NCBI GenBank assembly: GCA_002224055.1
Contig: AZLU01000185.1
Location: forward strand, 18,129 to 82,128
DNA length: 64,000 nucleotides
Origin: Pezizomycotina sp. ARF18
Lineage: Eukaryota > Ascomycota
Direction of reading: 5' to 3'
Part shown: one piece after another, positions 23,660-34,452 of the stretch
Position numbering within the stretch: the stretch's first letter is position 1
Layout: the number at the start of each line of letters is the position of its first letter
Position numbers and translations under genes: made by a program
Notes under the pieces: generated by a model
Seen by the model: only the letters and a program-made list of their open reading frames with translations
The model's database searches: none
Told to the model about the DNA's origin: nothing

Positions 23660-24005
23660 ATTCGTTGAAATGACGAGAGTGGGAAGAATTGGGTGGATGG
23701 TTGTTGTTTGGAGAAAACTGCACTGAAATTGTGCTAGATGTATAATAGTAAAATTTATCCATCGGTTCGGAATAAAAGTTCTTGAGGTCCGCAATGAAAC
23801 CAATGATTACGCAATGCCCTAGGATAACCTTTGTGAACCTTTGTGTGAACATATAGTAAAGTCCTTCTCACAACCGCTTAATTATTCTTCATGTAGGATT
23901 ACTTGGAAGCTGCGAGTTCAAGAACGCATTCTGACTTCCGCACGAGGTGCAAGCATGGGTGATGCCCACCGAATCTTTATTCAAAACGTTGAATTTTGTA
24001 CATGC
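23660..24005. other. Short spacer, nothing seen
   Basis: About 350 bp between the secreted cysteine-rich gene and a convergent unknown gene. Overlapping short frames on both strands; no feature supported. Confidence 0.5.
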
Positions 24006-24597
24006 CTAAGTCGGGAAAGATTGTTTATGGGCAATTCTTAAGCTCCATATACAATTTGATAGAAGTAACGATGTGCTGACCAGTGTTTTTTCAAAAGCGG
24101 CTGGTGTGGCTCTAGGATTGCGATCAACGTTTTCGTCACCCACCCGCCAGCACGATGCCAAGGAGAAGGTAGCAATCCCATTCTCTGGTGCAGCAGGAAG
24201 GATCTCCAAGTCGGCGATCTCGAACGTTAGATATTCAGCTATTGACCCACGATGCCGCACTTCTGTTTAAGTCCTGATGTACGATAACGCGATAGCTGAA
24301 GCATGTCCTTGATAATCTTTTGATACTCCATTCCCTTTATATCTACCGCCAGGCTGTATAGGTCGGAATAATCTACACCGAAACGAAAATGCCGGCGAGC
24401 GAAGTTGCGACCGCTTGCCGTAATAGTATTCTCAATCCGCCTACTCTCTCGAGACACGTCCCTTGGAGTTCCTTCTGTACGACCTGTACGTTTACCTCAA
24501 GAAGGGTGAATTCCCGGTACTCAAGCAGTCGGGTATATTTTACGAATAATACGCCTTCCTACTCGGAACTATACTTCCGATAGCAGACTGATGACAT
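24006..24597 (-). CDS. Hypothetical protein (in-frame TAG and frame shifts)
   Basis: Not recognised, but strongly coding-like on the minus strand. From ATG 24597: MSSVCYRKYSSE, a TAG at 24559-24561, then in the same frame VLFVKYTRLLEYREFTLLEV, VQVVQKELQGTCLERVGG and LRILLRQAVATSLAGIFV; a shift leads to VDYSDLYSLAVDIKGMEYQK and IIKDMLQLSRYR; a second shift to RHRGSIAEYLTFEIADLEIL, PAAPENGIATFSLASCWRVG and DENVDRNPRATPAAF. About 190 residues, helix-rich, no signal peptide, no clear membrane span. The regular alternation of hydrophobic and charged residues over three consecutive segments argues for a real protein. Function unknown. Confidence 0.45.
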
Positions 24598-24675
24598 CAC
24601 GAGATATAAATTACATTCCTTCTTAAATTTTATTAAGAGATAATCCCCTCCTCAAGCTCCAAACAACAATCCCCA

Positions 24676-25748
24676 TTACTCCCAAGGTATCTCATCGCTC
24701 CACGGGTCAAACAAATACCCTTCCTTCCTCGCCCTCTCCCTTTGCGCGCTGCACATGCACGCGCAGCTCGCGACTATGCATACAATAACAACGCATCCGA
24801 CAGTCTAGACGTTTTTACGATCGTCAGTGAAACAAAACACCTTTACTACTATAGGTTTTGTACTCTGCGTGTGGGCAAGAAAGAGGGCAAAGAGGGGGGA
24901 GCGGTGGTGAAAAGGGGAGAGTATACATACCCAAATAATATCAATCTGCCGACTCTGCAAAGTAGCCGCTTCCTTCTTTTCCTCCTGAGTCGCCGCGTCC
25001 GTGAATCTCAGCCAGTCTCCTATGGGAATAGCTGTCACCAGGCTTTCTGTACTAACTGGCGGCACCTCAGCTTCACCGTCGCCGGTGTCTACGCTGAGTG
25101 GTGTCGTAGTCGATGGTGCCATTGTCGCCGTGGTGATATCCGCAGTCGTTCCATTCGTTGACGCAATCATGGTGGGATTCCTCGTCCCCTTCATCCTAGA
25201 CAACGTACCCGTTCTAGTTTTACTCCTTGATGATGTCTTCGTGGCACCCGTGCTTCTCGATTTTCCAGTGATAGTCTTCGTAGATCCCTTACCCGTTGCC
25301 GTTGCTTTCGAAGCCGTCTTGGACTTCTTATGACCACTTCCACCACCGGTCGCAGCGCTACTACTAACCCTCGCACTCCACCATTGCACGCACCAATACC
25401 AGCCTCCAACCAGCGCATCAAGTCGTATCAGTCGTCTGCTTCGCGCAAGCTTCTATAATATCCAGACTGGGACAAATACAGTCCTGTATCCCCTGGTCCG
25501 ACCAATCGTTCGTATCCCACTTATACGCGAGATTACACGCCTCCGCAAAGGTTTGTAATTGGTCGCATGGTGTTGCCGTCGTTGATGGTATAGCAGAGAA
25601 GTAGTAGCTGGCTCGTCGACGCCGTCAGCGCGTTCGGGTCGGCCTTTGCTGGAGTTCCAGTCTGCGGTATCAGAGGGGACTGTTCCTCTGGTAGTACCAG
25701 GGTTGGTAGAATACTTAGTATGAGAAGGGGAAGGAGAGCTATCCGCAT
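24676..25748 (-). CDS. Single-pass cell-surface protein: signal peptide, Cys-rich head, Ser/Thr stalk, transmembrane helix (frame-disrupted)
   Basis: ATG 25748 gives a textbook signal peptide, MRIALLPLLILSILPTLVLP. Next comes a cysteine-containing head: LLCYTINDG, then after a shift CDQLQTFAEACNLAYKWDTN, DWSDQGIQDCICPSLDIIEA and CAKQTTDT, then after a further shift LVGGWYWCVQWW. A long Ser/Thr/Lys/Gly-rich stalk follows (KSKTASKATATGKGSTKTIT and similar), then EEKKEAATLQSRQIDIIW. An intron 24805-24930 (GTATGT ... CTGAC ... CTAG) splices in phase 0 to TVGCVVIVCIVASCACMC, which with IDIIW forms one membrane helix, and a basic cytosolic tail SAQRERARKEGYLFDPW to TAA 24676-24678. Type I topology is inferred. 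It resembles fungal surface proteins with short cysteine heads but lacks a full CFEM pattern that I can see. Function (sensor, adhesion, wall anchoring) unknown. Confidence 0.65.
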
Positions 25749-26453
25749 CGTAACATCCACGAGACTCTTCTCCGTCTTACTATGGAAAGGATAGAAATTA
25801 AGGAAGCTTTGAAAGAAAGAAAAGATGATGATGGAAGATAAACTTTGCACGGGAGCCTAATATAATGTGTCTTCAAGTGACCCGTGGTGAAGCTTAAAAC
25901 TGCGGATCGTGGTTACCATGAAGGAGAACAGAACTTAGAATATTTATTAACTTTCCGGATCCTAAGGCCCCATGAATGCTTTTGAAGGTTACTGATGCCG
26001 ATCGCGGGATGTGACGATGCTGGATATTTACTGGTATCGCTCGCAGTACGGGAGCCATAATCATGATGGGCTCAAAGCCTGATGTCTTCTATTATTGGAG
26101 CTCTAAACGGCACTTTCAAGAGCGCAGCTTTTCTGATTTGGAAAATGAATGTAGACTAAGACATAAACGGTCTTCAAAAAACGCAGCAGGAAGAGAACGT
26201 GGTCAAAAAAGAAGGCACAAACAGAGAACGAACGTTCAGCCTGAATCAAAGCCAAATATCAGAAAGCATCCCAACTCGAAACGATCAGTGTAAATGCCAC
26301 CTCCAAGCGCCAATGAAACCATGCAATATCCATCTACCAAGCGAAGACCGTAAGGAGAACTGTCATCAAAGCGGTGGCGCTCATGTAGGCATAGTTCTGG
26401 AAAACGTTGTTAGCAAATAACCATTCATGATATCGGAGTTCAAAGGAAGCCAA
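25749..26453. other. Intergenic spacer, nothing named
   Basis: About 700 bp; the Lys/Arg/Asn-rich 76-codon frame at 26063-26293 shows no motif and is probably chance. It should hold the promoter of the minus-strand surface-protein gene and the 3' end of the next. Confidence 0.5.
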
Positions 26454-27098
26454 TCATACGAAGTCAGTGCTCTTATCAGCGCCGCCCTTCTGCCAGTTCG
26501 GGCTGGTGTAGTTCGAATTGGCGGCCATGGGGCCAGTGTACTTTGGCTTAGCCGGTCGAGTTGCAGAACCTGTGGGAGTCTGAGCTGCAGAATCATCCTG
26601 GGCTACGGTCGGCGTTACGGTAACCATGCCGGTGTAGCCAGTGTACGTGTAGGCGACAGCGGGAGCAAAGGCCGTGACTTCCGGGGCTCCGTAGAGCGTA
26701 TGGGCGTACCCGTTCAAGGCAGCCTCGCGCTTCTCGTGGATCTCGTCTGGAATTCGGCACTTGGTAGATCCCTTTGCGAGAGTAGAGATTGTTAGTAGCA
26801 TGACACACAAAACCAGAAAAAAAAAGGAAGAAAAGAAAGGAAGAAAACAAAGAGAAGAGGGAAAAGTCCAAAGCGTAAAACGGCGCAAGGATGTTTACCT
26901 CATCACGAACGCAGTCGATTTTGGCATCACGAGCAGAATTGCGGTAGGTTCTGGATCGAAGACGCCAGCAATCCTCTCGATGATCTCCTTCGGATCAACC
27001 GGCTCGGCAGCAGCATCAGGTACGGCGGTAACCTGAGAAAAGAATGAGGATATGACGGCGAGAGAGGTAAAAAGGGTGGTAGCCTTAAGCAACTGCAT
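26454..27098 (-). CDS. Small secreted protein of about 170 residues (one frame shift)
   Basis: ATG 27098 starts a clear signal peptide (MQLLKATTLFTSLAVISSFF, cleavage likely after QVTAVPDA). The mature part reads AAEPVDPKEIIERIAGVFDP, a one-base shift near EPTA, then NSARDAKIDCVRDE. An intron 26772-26898 (GTAAAC ... TGCTACTAACAA ... CAAAG) joins to GSTKCRIPDEIHEKREAALN, GYAHTLYGAPEVTAFAPAVA, YTYTGYTGMVTVTPTVAQDD and a Ser/Asn-rich end to the stop at 26454-26456. Only two cysteines (DC and KC) flank the splice site, suggesting one disulfide. The Ala/Tyr/Thr-rich middle suggests a wall-associated or structural protein. Family not recognised. Confidence 0.65.
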
Positions 27099-27486
27099 CT
27101 TGAGTAATAAGGTGGTAGGAGTGTTTCGACTTATGAAGCTCTTCGTAAGAATGGAAGGATCGGATTGAGATCGAACGAAAAGAGGACCGAGCTCAGAGTT
27201 CTGGATAGAAGAGAATGGACGTCTTTGATGACAACGAAGTGAAGGCAGAAGTCTCTGAGATCTGGTGCTCGTGACGAGATGACGAAGTCTGTAACGATGA
27301 TGAAGATAAAATTGAAGGAAAGGAGGAGAAGAGGCGGAAGAAGTGGGAGGGGGACTCATATAGCAGTATTGACTGACGTATTTTGAATTTTTTTTTTTTT
27401 TTTTTTTCAAAGAAAAATATCGAAAATGGCAGTGGCCGACGAGGAGGGACACATGAGATCTGCATATTGAATTGAGTATATAGACA
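27099..27486. other. Promoter-side spacer with poly-T
   Basis: About 390 bp upstream of the secreted protein; contains T19 near 27391-27409 (poly-A on the minus strand). Minus-strand open frames here are upstream extensions of the secreted-protein frame without a better start. Confidence 0.5.
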
Positions 27487-27895
27487 TATAAGATTAGTAC
27501 GGGGTAGTATCGCCTGGTGTCTCGGGCGCTTATACAATGTCCCTATCAGCGCGGAGGAATTGGGATTGGTCCACTGGACGGAAATCGCGAAGGAAGGCAA
27601 GGAAGCAGTTACGGTTCGTGATGTTATGGAAGCCGTTGTCGGCGTGCTCAAGTGGATGGACGAGCCCTTCGAGAGAATGGACGCCGTCACGCTGGCCCGC
27701 TCTCGATGGGTGCAGCGCGATAGATATGATTGGGCGTTGCCCAAGGTTAGCAACATGCGTGTGTTCAAGACTCAGGGCGTTGGGCCCAAGGTTGAGTTGG
27801 AAATGTTGAAGGCCAAAACTATGAGGATGATCTCGTACCGAAACGCCCCTCTCACGCCCGTCAATCGCTTATGCAACAAGATCAAACCGAGTTAG
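27487..27895 (+). CDS. Hypothetical protein fragment
   Basis: An uninterrupted frame of about 135 codons reading RGSIAWCLGRLYNVPISAEE, then LGLVHWTEIAKEGKEAVTVR, DVMEAVVGVLKWMDEPFER and ARSRWVQRDRYDWALPKVSN, ending LTPVNRLCNKIKPS at the stop 27893-27895. Balanced composition and absence of stops suggest true coding sequence. No ATG precedes it in frame after about 27480, so an upstream exon or a shift is missing, or it is a remnant. Not recognised; no membrane segment. Confidence 0.45.
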
Positions 27896-28192
27896 ACTAA
27901 ATATGTTAATAACTATCGCCCAACAGTTATAGGGAAACAGGGAACGAGAGTAGAGTTATAACATTGTTCTGTATAGTATACGCAGGGAAATATGGCACAA
28001 GAGGTTCCTCGTACATGAGGTTACACCAGATAGCTCCTTTTCGATATCGCTTAAAATGAAGGCCCTCTTATTTCATTCACCCACCCATTTATTTATGGGT
28101 TATTTATAAATACTTCGCCTCGTCACCGTTATAGAACAGCTGAAGATACAATTTCAACTAAATAGCGACTCGACCACGATTTCTTAAGTCGG

Positions 28193-29408
28193 CTAGTTTG
28201 CGTCCCAGTATCCATCATCATCGTCATTATCATCATCATCACCCTCGATAAAACTTTCACCGGGAAGTACAGAAGACAGCCACAGAAACCTTTTAACCTT
28301 ATCAACTAGCACGTCAAGAGGGCAGGGATCACCCCAAAGTACGTGCAACAGATGCGGCACGAATTTATTCCGCGATGGTCGTATGCATGCGCCGATTGGC
28401 AACAGTTGGAGCACAGACTCCGTACCAACGTAGAAACTGTCAGGGAAGTATTGATACTCCCACCGAAATGGCTCTCCTATCGATCATTCGCACGTCAGGA
28501 AAATTTGTTAAACCTTGTGAAGACAGTAGATAGTAGAGCGCAACTCACGCAGTTTTGGTTCTAGTATTTAACCAATGTCTAGTATGCGGGCTAGCATAAG
28601 GCCGGAATGTAGGCGACGCCCTTCGTTCCATATTTCGATCCTCTCAGGCGGGGAAAATTTGTACCCGGTAAGTATTTGAACAGAAACAACGTGATCAGGT
28701 GGAAAAATTGCAATATTGACTTGTTATCGCCATAATAACGAATTGAGTCATCGATGGGAGAACTGTGACCTTGAGTATAATGGCCGATCAGGTCGAGCCT
28801 GATTAATCTGAATTTACCGCCTCTTGCGTAAACGAACTTGTATAGGTAAAGCAGGTGAATAATATAAAGATCTCCCTAACCGTACTTGTTGTGAATATTC
28901 GAGCCAAGCTCGATAGCGTGCCAGATTCTGCTTAATGGAATCATGATTCGTCAGCGGAACAGAATTACTATCCTAGTAGGATTGTGTTTTGTACCGGCTT
29001 CACAAGTATTGTCATAAACAAGATTGGCCCGGCTTGTATTGGGGTTTGAAAGGAAACGCCGCCACCGGAACGTGGAGTTCTTCAAGATGATGTAGATGCT
29101 CTGAGACCGTACCAATTTTGCGGATACGCTCCATTGCTATCAGGAGACTATCAACCAAGTACAGCCTCTTAAACACTCTCTTCGATCTCTTCGTTGAAGA
29201 GGGTATTAACAGATCTCAGTGTTAGGAGGGCAGCCCTTCCGTCTTCCGGGAGCGAGTCATGACGTCAACGATCTAATAGAACGATTAGCTTAGATGAAAA
29301 GAGGGCAATATAGTACTGCACAGTTAAACCGCACACCTGTAGCATGATCTCATCAGGGAAGACTTCGCCACCGCCGCCGGACTCCTCAGTTGCGCTCGGA
29401 GAATTCAT
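28193..29408 (-). CDS. F-box-like protein with acidic C-terminus (frame-disrupted)
   Basis: F-box proteins select substrates for SCF ubiquitin ligases. ATG 29408 gives MNSPSATEESGGGGEVFPDE then IMLQ, an intron 29273-29336 (GTGTGC ... CTAATC ... TTAG), then IVDVMTR, a shift, and PEDGRAALLTLRSVNTLFNE followed by EIEESVFKRLYLV, the usual F-box helices. Downstream minus-strand coding continues as MERIRKIGTVSEHLHHLEEL, a long open run FRLIRLDLIGHYTQGHSSP to LPGTNFPRLRGSKYGTKG, two nonsense codons (TAA 28508-28510, TGA 28484-28486), then QYFPDSFYVGTESVLQLLP, VLWGDPCPLDVLVDKVKRF and a pure Asp/Asn tail ending DDDGYWDAN at 28193. Joining these pieces into one gene of about 380 residues is my inference from strand, order and spacing. 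The F-box itself is the firm part. Confidence 0.6.
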
Positions 29409-29798
29409 GTTTCGTTTGACCTATGTAAGAATTGGACTTGTGTCTTAGTAGAAAGAAATTTTGGTGAGTAGCAGACTAGTTGAGCCAATAAAGGGCGAAT
29501 TGATCGCCCGATGTAAAATCAAAGGTCCTCAGATGCGGGACTCCGTTCGTCCAAATAGCCTGCTACGATTGCGATGACCACGTGGCTAGAGTATAATCGT
29601 ATCTTCTTTAAGGATAATTTGGATCCGATGTATTCTTGATATTTATACTGGAACTATTGCAATCATTAATCACGTATGAATACATACGCGCGCATACAGC
29701 AGATATGTCATGAAGGTCCACGAGTTCGAGATGATAATATAAGCCTGCTACATCTTCCTTCCTTTTAATCAAGGCCGCTTGATCGGCTATACACAACT
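29409..29798. other. Spacer, nothing seen
   Basis: About 390 bp between two same-strand F-box-type genes. A 65-codon minus-strand frame (29608-29805) is the downstream flank of the next gene. No feature supported. Confidence 0.5.
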
Positions 29799-30862
29799 TT
29801 ACCATTTTTCCATGATTTCCTTATCCGGCCTGTTAATGAATCTACCAGTCAACGGTTTCCCTTCCTGGCAGAGCTTCTTCCTCTCTAGCAACCAATCCTT
29901 CCACACCGCAAATTGTCGCTTCCGCTCCACGATGAGATCAGGAGTCTCGCCGAAATAAGTCCTTTCCATTTCGAAGAGTTCCTGCATGTCGAACTTCCGT
30001 CGTAGCTCGCCATTGACGCGAATTTCAATAGCGTTCATAATGCCCTCGTACAAGAACAACCCGTAGTCCATGGTATAATACGAGAGCCGTAGTAGCTCTC
30101 TCAGCTCCCTCGATATAAAGTGGGCCAGCTTTTCAGCGGGTATAGTACGGGGATCGATCTTGGCGGGCTTGTTCCACGTCTTCGGCCATTTCTCCTCCGT
30201 GAAAAGCTTCTCCGATGCGAAAAATTCCCCTTCCTGATCTGGTCCAACGCCGTTCCTCATCCTTATACCCGGTCCGACGACGGAGTGGTCTTGATCCTCC
30301 GGCGGTGCGAGGACATCGATGATCATGTTCTTGATGGAGTACTGCGGCGTCCAAAGGGAATCTTTGTCATCTTCGGTGTTCTTTTCCCGCAGGGAAGCTC
30401 CGTGAATTAAAAATCTTTCAGCAGCAGATACGGCGTCAAACCCACCCGACCACCGCAACCGTAATAAAACACCAAGGAGCCTTCAAATTTGGAGTCTAAG
30501 TCATCAGGCGGGTTGAAGATGCGAAAAGTCGCCGTAAGGGTATCTATATGGCGTGTTTTGGGCGGTGGAGGGCTCGTCCAAGTCGGCCACATACCAGCCT
30601 TCTTCACCCACATTACGTCAATGCTGCAGTTTTTCGCCTGAATACTTCTGGAGAGGAGGTCGTTGACTTCGACGTTGATAAGGCGGCTCGTTAGCAAGAG
30701 AGGCAGAGCATTGTTTGAGGGGTCGCTTATTCAGCCCAGATCGCATGGATCACACGTTCTCTATCTGGGTACGCTGGGTTCTTGGCGGATCTGCTGGGAT
30801 TTGAAGCGCGTCCGAGAGGATCTGGCGCCTCAGTTCGGTCGGAGGGTAAGAAGGGTAGGCAT
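29799..30862 (-). CDS. Conserved fungal F-box-like protein (frame-disrupted)
   Basis: Starts near ATG 30862 (MPTLLTLRP), then after a shift ELRRQILSDALQIP, the usual short F-box-like head. After another break comes SNNALPLLLTSRLINVEVND, IDVMWVKKAGMWPTWTS, HIDTLTATFRIFNPPDDLDS and KFEGSLVFYYGCGGG, then in a third frame ERFLIHGASLREKN, IKNMIIDVLAPPE, RTIPAEKLAHFISRELREL, LRLSYYTMDYGLFLYEGIMN and ERKRQFAVWKDWLLERKKL to the stop at 29799. This order (LTSRxINxE, DVMWVKxxGxWPTW, ATFRIFxxPxDLDxxF, xxYGxLLYEG) is a widely shared hypothetical family in Pezizomycotina that I know from memory; its biochemical role is not established. Three or four shifts, no introns needed. Length near 350 residues fits. 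Confidence 0.7.
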
Positions 30863-31353
30863 TCTTATGTATACGCTCGACTGGTTGGCGAAAGCTTCCT
30901 GCGATTTCGATAAAGCCGTTGAATCAACTAGATAACTTAAACTCGATTCCTCAACCTAAAATAACATTGCAATGTGTGTGACTCTTCGTCATCCCGGAGG
31001 AGATTTGAAAATAGGGAGATAAGGCTTGAATGCGGCCCAATACTTATACTTGGAATACGTGTACCCAGTTACTTCAAATAATCTGCATCCATACCCAATA
31101 GCTTTTGAGATGGGCAATCATCAGTCTTGAACCTGATCCTTCAGGCCGCCCTCTCGGCTATGATAATATAAATTACATATTTTCTCATATCGCATTAAAT
31201 TAATCTAGGTCACTTTTAAATGAGTATTTAGCGTCGCGTATCCCATTAATATGTCGCAAATATTTGTGGATATATGAAACACTTCAAAGAACTTTATTGA
31301 GACTCGAGCATTGTGCAGGTTAAAAGACCGGTCGCTTCGACATTTATGCTGCC
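30863..31353. other. AT-rich spacer
   Basis: About 490 bp, AT-rich near 31150-31300. It lies upstream of the F-box-like gene and downstream of the alcohol dehydrogenase (both minus strand). Nothing else seen. Confidence 0.5.
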
Positions 31354-32631
31354 CTATGACGTATAAAAGTCATTAAAGTTAGAATTGCAGAACACATCTG
31401 AATCGGACCTTATTCGATTCATATGATCCAACGCCTTCTTCGCATCGTGCCAGTGGAATTTCTCGATCATGCAATGGATCCCCTAGTTCTTGGCGAACAC
31501 CATTGTCTCCTCGCTATCAATACTCGATCCCGACGGCCAGCCGACGATCTTACGCCTTTCATAACTAGATCCGCCGTGTTAATGGTCGGTAGCTCGGTCG
31601 GCGCCAGATCAGCAGGGATCCGCGGGCGCAAGTCCCTTTAGCAGCTTCGTCGCGAGTTCGCCAGGTCCACCAGTGAAGACAATGCAGTCTGCTCCTCCAT
31701 ATTCCTGTAGGATTTTAACGGCGTCGCTCTTGCTGCTGTCGACATAGACGTTCGCGCCCAGTTTTTGGCTTCGGCTTCTTTGCTTGCGGACGATGAGAGC
31801 GCGACGACTTTGTATCCCATCTTCGAGCGAATTGTAACGCGAGATGACCTATTTTGTGGAATGTTGGAGTCTAACAGTCACCCTTATTTGGATCAGGGAG
31901 TATGTTGCCATACCGAGACCGCCTAATCCTTGAACCGCGACGACCGAACCGGGAAGCAGGTTAAGTTAGCGCATGCCGTTGTAAACGTGACACCGGCGCA
32001 CAGGAGCGGAGCGTAGCGACGTAATCGACGCCTTGGGTACAACGACGGCAGCCTCGCGTCTAATAGTCACATATTCCGCATCTAAGGACGTTTAAAGTTA
32101 GAATATTTATTCATCGAACGGCAAATTTTTGTTCGGAAAACCACACCCGCCGTCCCGAGTAACACCGTTGACCTGTCCATTGTCGCACATCTGCTCCAGG
32201 TTATGCTTGCAGGCGTCGAGTGTTATCGCACCCGCCGAACCAGCCGGGGCCGACTACATCGCCGACTTCCAGATGTCTCTCCTTCACCGACGGCGGCAAT
32301 CGTGCCGATGATTTCGTGCCGGTACGAGCGGGCTTAGGATCATATCGGTTAGCATGGCATCAAATGCAGCAAGCTTAATTATTGAGAACTACAATGGATC
32401 GCCGAAATGGCGCCGATGGCTCCATTATCAACACGCACACACCGTAAACGATTGTCTTTAGTAGCAGGTGGCCACGTGCCGGCTCGGGAGAGGAAGATCT
32501 TTGATCATGAGAGGGGCATTTGCGGATTCTACAACTAGCGCCTTATACGTAGCAGGCAGGTTCGAGGAGCCTGGTGAGGGTGAGTATGGCTGTGAAGAAC
32601 AGCTTTTGGCTCTGTCGAGGAGGTCAGACAT
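31354..32631 (-). CDS. Zinc-dependent alcohol dehydrogenase, MDR family (frame-disrupted)
   Basis: Catalyses NAD(P)-linked alcohol/aldehyde interconversion in the cytosol. From ATG 32631: LPATYKALVVESANAPLMIK and DLPLPS, LLKTIVYGVC, then GDPL, intron 32333-32392, PLVP and HEIIGTIAAVGEGE, DVVGPGWFGGCDNT with structural zinc cysteines DACKHNLEQMCDN, NGVTRDGG, intron 32092-32146, AEYVTIRREAAVVVPKG, LNLLPGSVVAVQGLGGLG (the GxGxxG nucleotide loop), intron 31849-31913, HLALQFAR, MGYKVVALSSSASKEAEAK, ending KFHWHDAKKALDHMNR. All three introns have GT..AG ends and restore family continuity. At least five shifts occur, including in the coenzyme domain (TELPTINTADLVMKGVR to VGWPSG). In the CGVCHSD segment the sequence reads GVCVL/GVC.SDNGA through a shift. 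Function call is secure; substrate is not known. Confidence 0.85.
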
Positions 32632-33299
32632 GTTTATGGTTAGAGTTTGGTTAAATGTGAAATGGACTTTCGAATGATGTAAGTCAAGTTTTTGAAATTG
32701 ATCGAGAATATACTCTACGAAAGAACTTGCTGATGCATTGAGAACGATGAATAGAACTTAAGGAAGTCTCAGGGTCCCCTTTTATGTTTTTGAAGCTTCA
32801 TAATCTCCTCACTTGAGATCGGAGATCGTCGGCGTTTACGTTAACCTGCAAGACAATACACAGGAGATGGCATCTGATAGCAAACTGTGGGAGATTGCTG
32901 GTATCCGAGTTCCGGAGTGGAGACCTCGGTGCATATGTTTACCATCGCACTCAAAAATCGCGGAAATGGCTCATTTGGTATTCTAACGCGATTGCACTAG
33001 ATATCAAAACGCCGTTAAATTATCAAACATTGACTCGCAGTATCTAAACGTCAAAAGAAGCCCAGGTCTTTCTTATAGATCTTATTATATTATTCAACTA
33101 TTTGTAGCCCGATACTACTAACACAATTACATTACTACGGTACAAGTAACTTGAATAGCATCTAGACGTTGTCTTCCAGCGACTAATAGTGTTATTGCCA
33201 ATTTAAAACCATTCCGCTAAGGCTCGCCCGAGAGCTTACGCTGGGTCAGCACAGATAAGACCTTGTTCGAGCTATATTAAATGGGAAAACGTTATCAAA
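32632..33299. other. Spacer, nothing named
   Basis: About 670 bp between the hydrophobin gene stop and the dehydrogenase start (both minus strand), so it should contain the dehydrogenase promoter. No ORF or repeat of note. Confidence 0.5.
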
Positions 33300-33713
33300 T
33301 TAGTTTCCGGCATTGCACAAGTAACCCACTGCCAAAAAAAAAAAAAAAAAAATCAGAGAGAGAAAGGAAAGAGGCGAGCACTTACGATAGGGATCGTGCA
33401 ACACCTAGCCTGCTGTCCGATAGCAGCGCAGATTGAAGTGAAGTCGTCGCGGCTCGTCGGGTCGAAGGAGCTATGATACGCAAAATGGACTGTCAGCAAG
33501 TTGATTCTAAGATTATTTAGGAAATTGCCATGCACGCCGGAGCTAGATAAGCTTACGATTGGCGCAATCTAGGTCTGCAACGCCGAGAACATCGGTCGCG
33601 CAGCATTGCGCTGTTCCTGAAAGGCCGGGGCATGGGATATAAATTTGACGGGACTCCAGAGCCGGTAAGGCGAGAGCGAAGGGAAGAAGCGCGATGATGG
33701 CGACAGTCTTCAT
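33300..33713 (-). CDS. Class II hydrophobin (three exons, frame-disrupted)
   Basis: Hydrophobins are secreted amphipathic proteins that coat aerial hyphae and spores and self-assemble at water-air interfaces. ATG 33713 gives the signal peptide MKTVAIIALLPFALALPALE. The mature part has the class II signature: YIPCPGLSGTAQCCATDVLG, VADLDCAN, intron 33471-33556 (GTAAGC ... TGCTGAC ... ATAG), then FDPTSRDDFTSICAAIGQQA, RCCTIPI, intron 33329-33385 (GTAAGT ... T18 ... GGCAG), then LGYLCNAGN and TAA 33300-33302. The eight cysteines are in the C-CC-C / C-CC-C order. Two introns are typical of class II genes. Each splice junction needs one extra or missing base to stay in frame, and the end is two or three residues shorter than usual between PI and the last cysteine. 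About 95 residues. Family call is firm. Confidence 0.93.
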
Positions 33714-33880
33714 TTTGAGGGAAGTTTCTTGTTAAGTAATTAAAGACCGGTATACTGAAGTAGTGGAGGTAGATTGTTCCTTAGGAGTAGGATTTGTAGA
33801 GGTTTCGTGTTGTAGAGAGATACTGATCCTGCAATGATGGCTGAAGTGAAGATTATGATTTCGAAGGCGATTTGAGGAGG

Positions 33881-33888
33881 TATTTATA
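33881..33888 (-). promoter_or_regulatory. Candidate TATA box of the hydrophobin gene
   Basis: On the minus strand the sequence reads TATAAATA, about 170 bp upstream of the hydrophobin ATG, followed by a C/T-rich leader. Position and match fit a core promoter of a highly expressed gene; inference only. Confidence 0.45.
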
Positions 33889-34420
33889 ATCTCTCCTCTT
33901 GATGAAAAGCTCATATGTGCCTGAACGGTGATAAACACGGCAGGGAACGTTCTTTGAATAAGGAATTGTATGATAAGAAGCGCAGAACGGTGAATACGTC
34001 AACTCTGCTTCCTGTAATTCTTCGTGTATACCGCAACAACTCTCTCCTGAGAACTTTTGCCGAAGTCTGCATACCATGGAGGATTCCATATACATCACCG
34101 CAAAAGGTATGGGCGATTCTACAGTATACGCAATTAAAATAACAAAAGCATGACGATCAGAATGCGTAAGTCTTTAATCACGAGATGAAGAGCAAGAGGA
34201 CGCGACGCTAGTTTTCGGAGGCAAACTCCTTCACCGGTCAACAAGAAAGATCACCGGCCTTCAGCAAAGTATGTTGGAGCTAAAGACTTTACCAAGGCTA
34301 TTAATGCGACGTGAGCAACAATTATATTCGACCGAGTCGGTAACCCGAATCAAACATGGAGAACCCTACGTGCCTACCTTTATTCGCCAATTGATTAAAG
34401 AGATCATCTCGGAGACACCT

Positions 34421-34452
34421 GCATAGAATACAAATGCATAGAATACAAATGC
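34421..34452. repeat. 15-bp tandem duplication
   Basis: GCATAGAATACAAAT occurs twice in direct succession, in intergenic DNA. Small slippage repeat. Confidence 0.85.
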
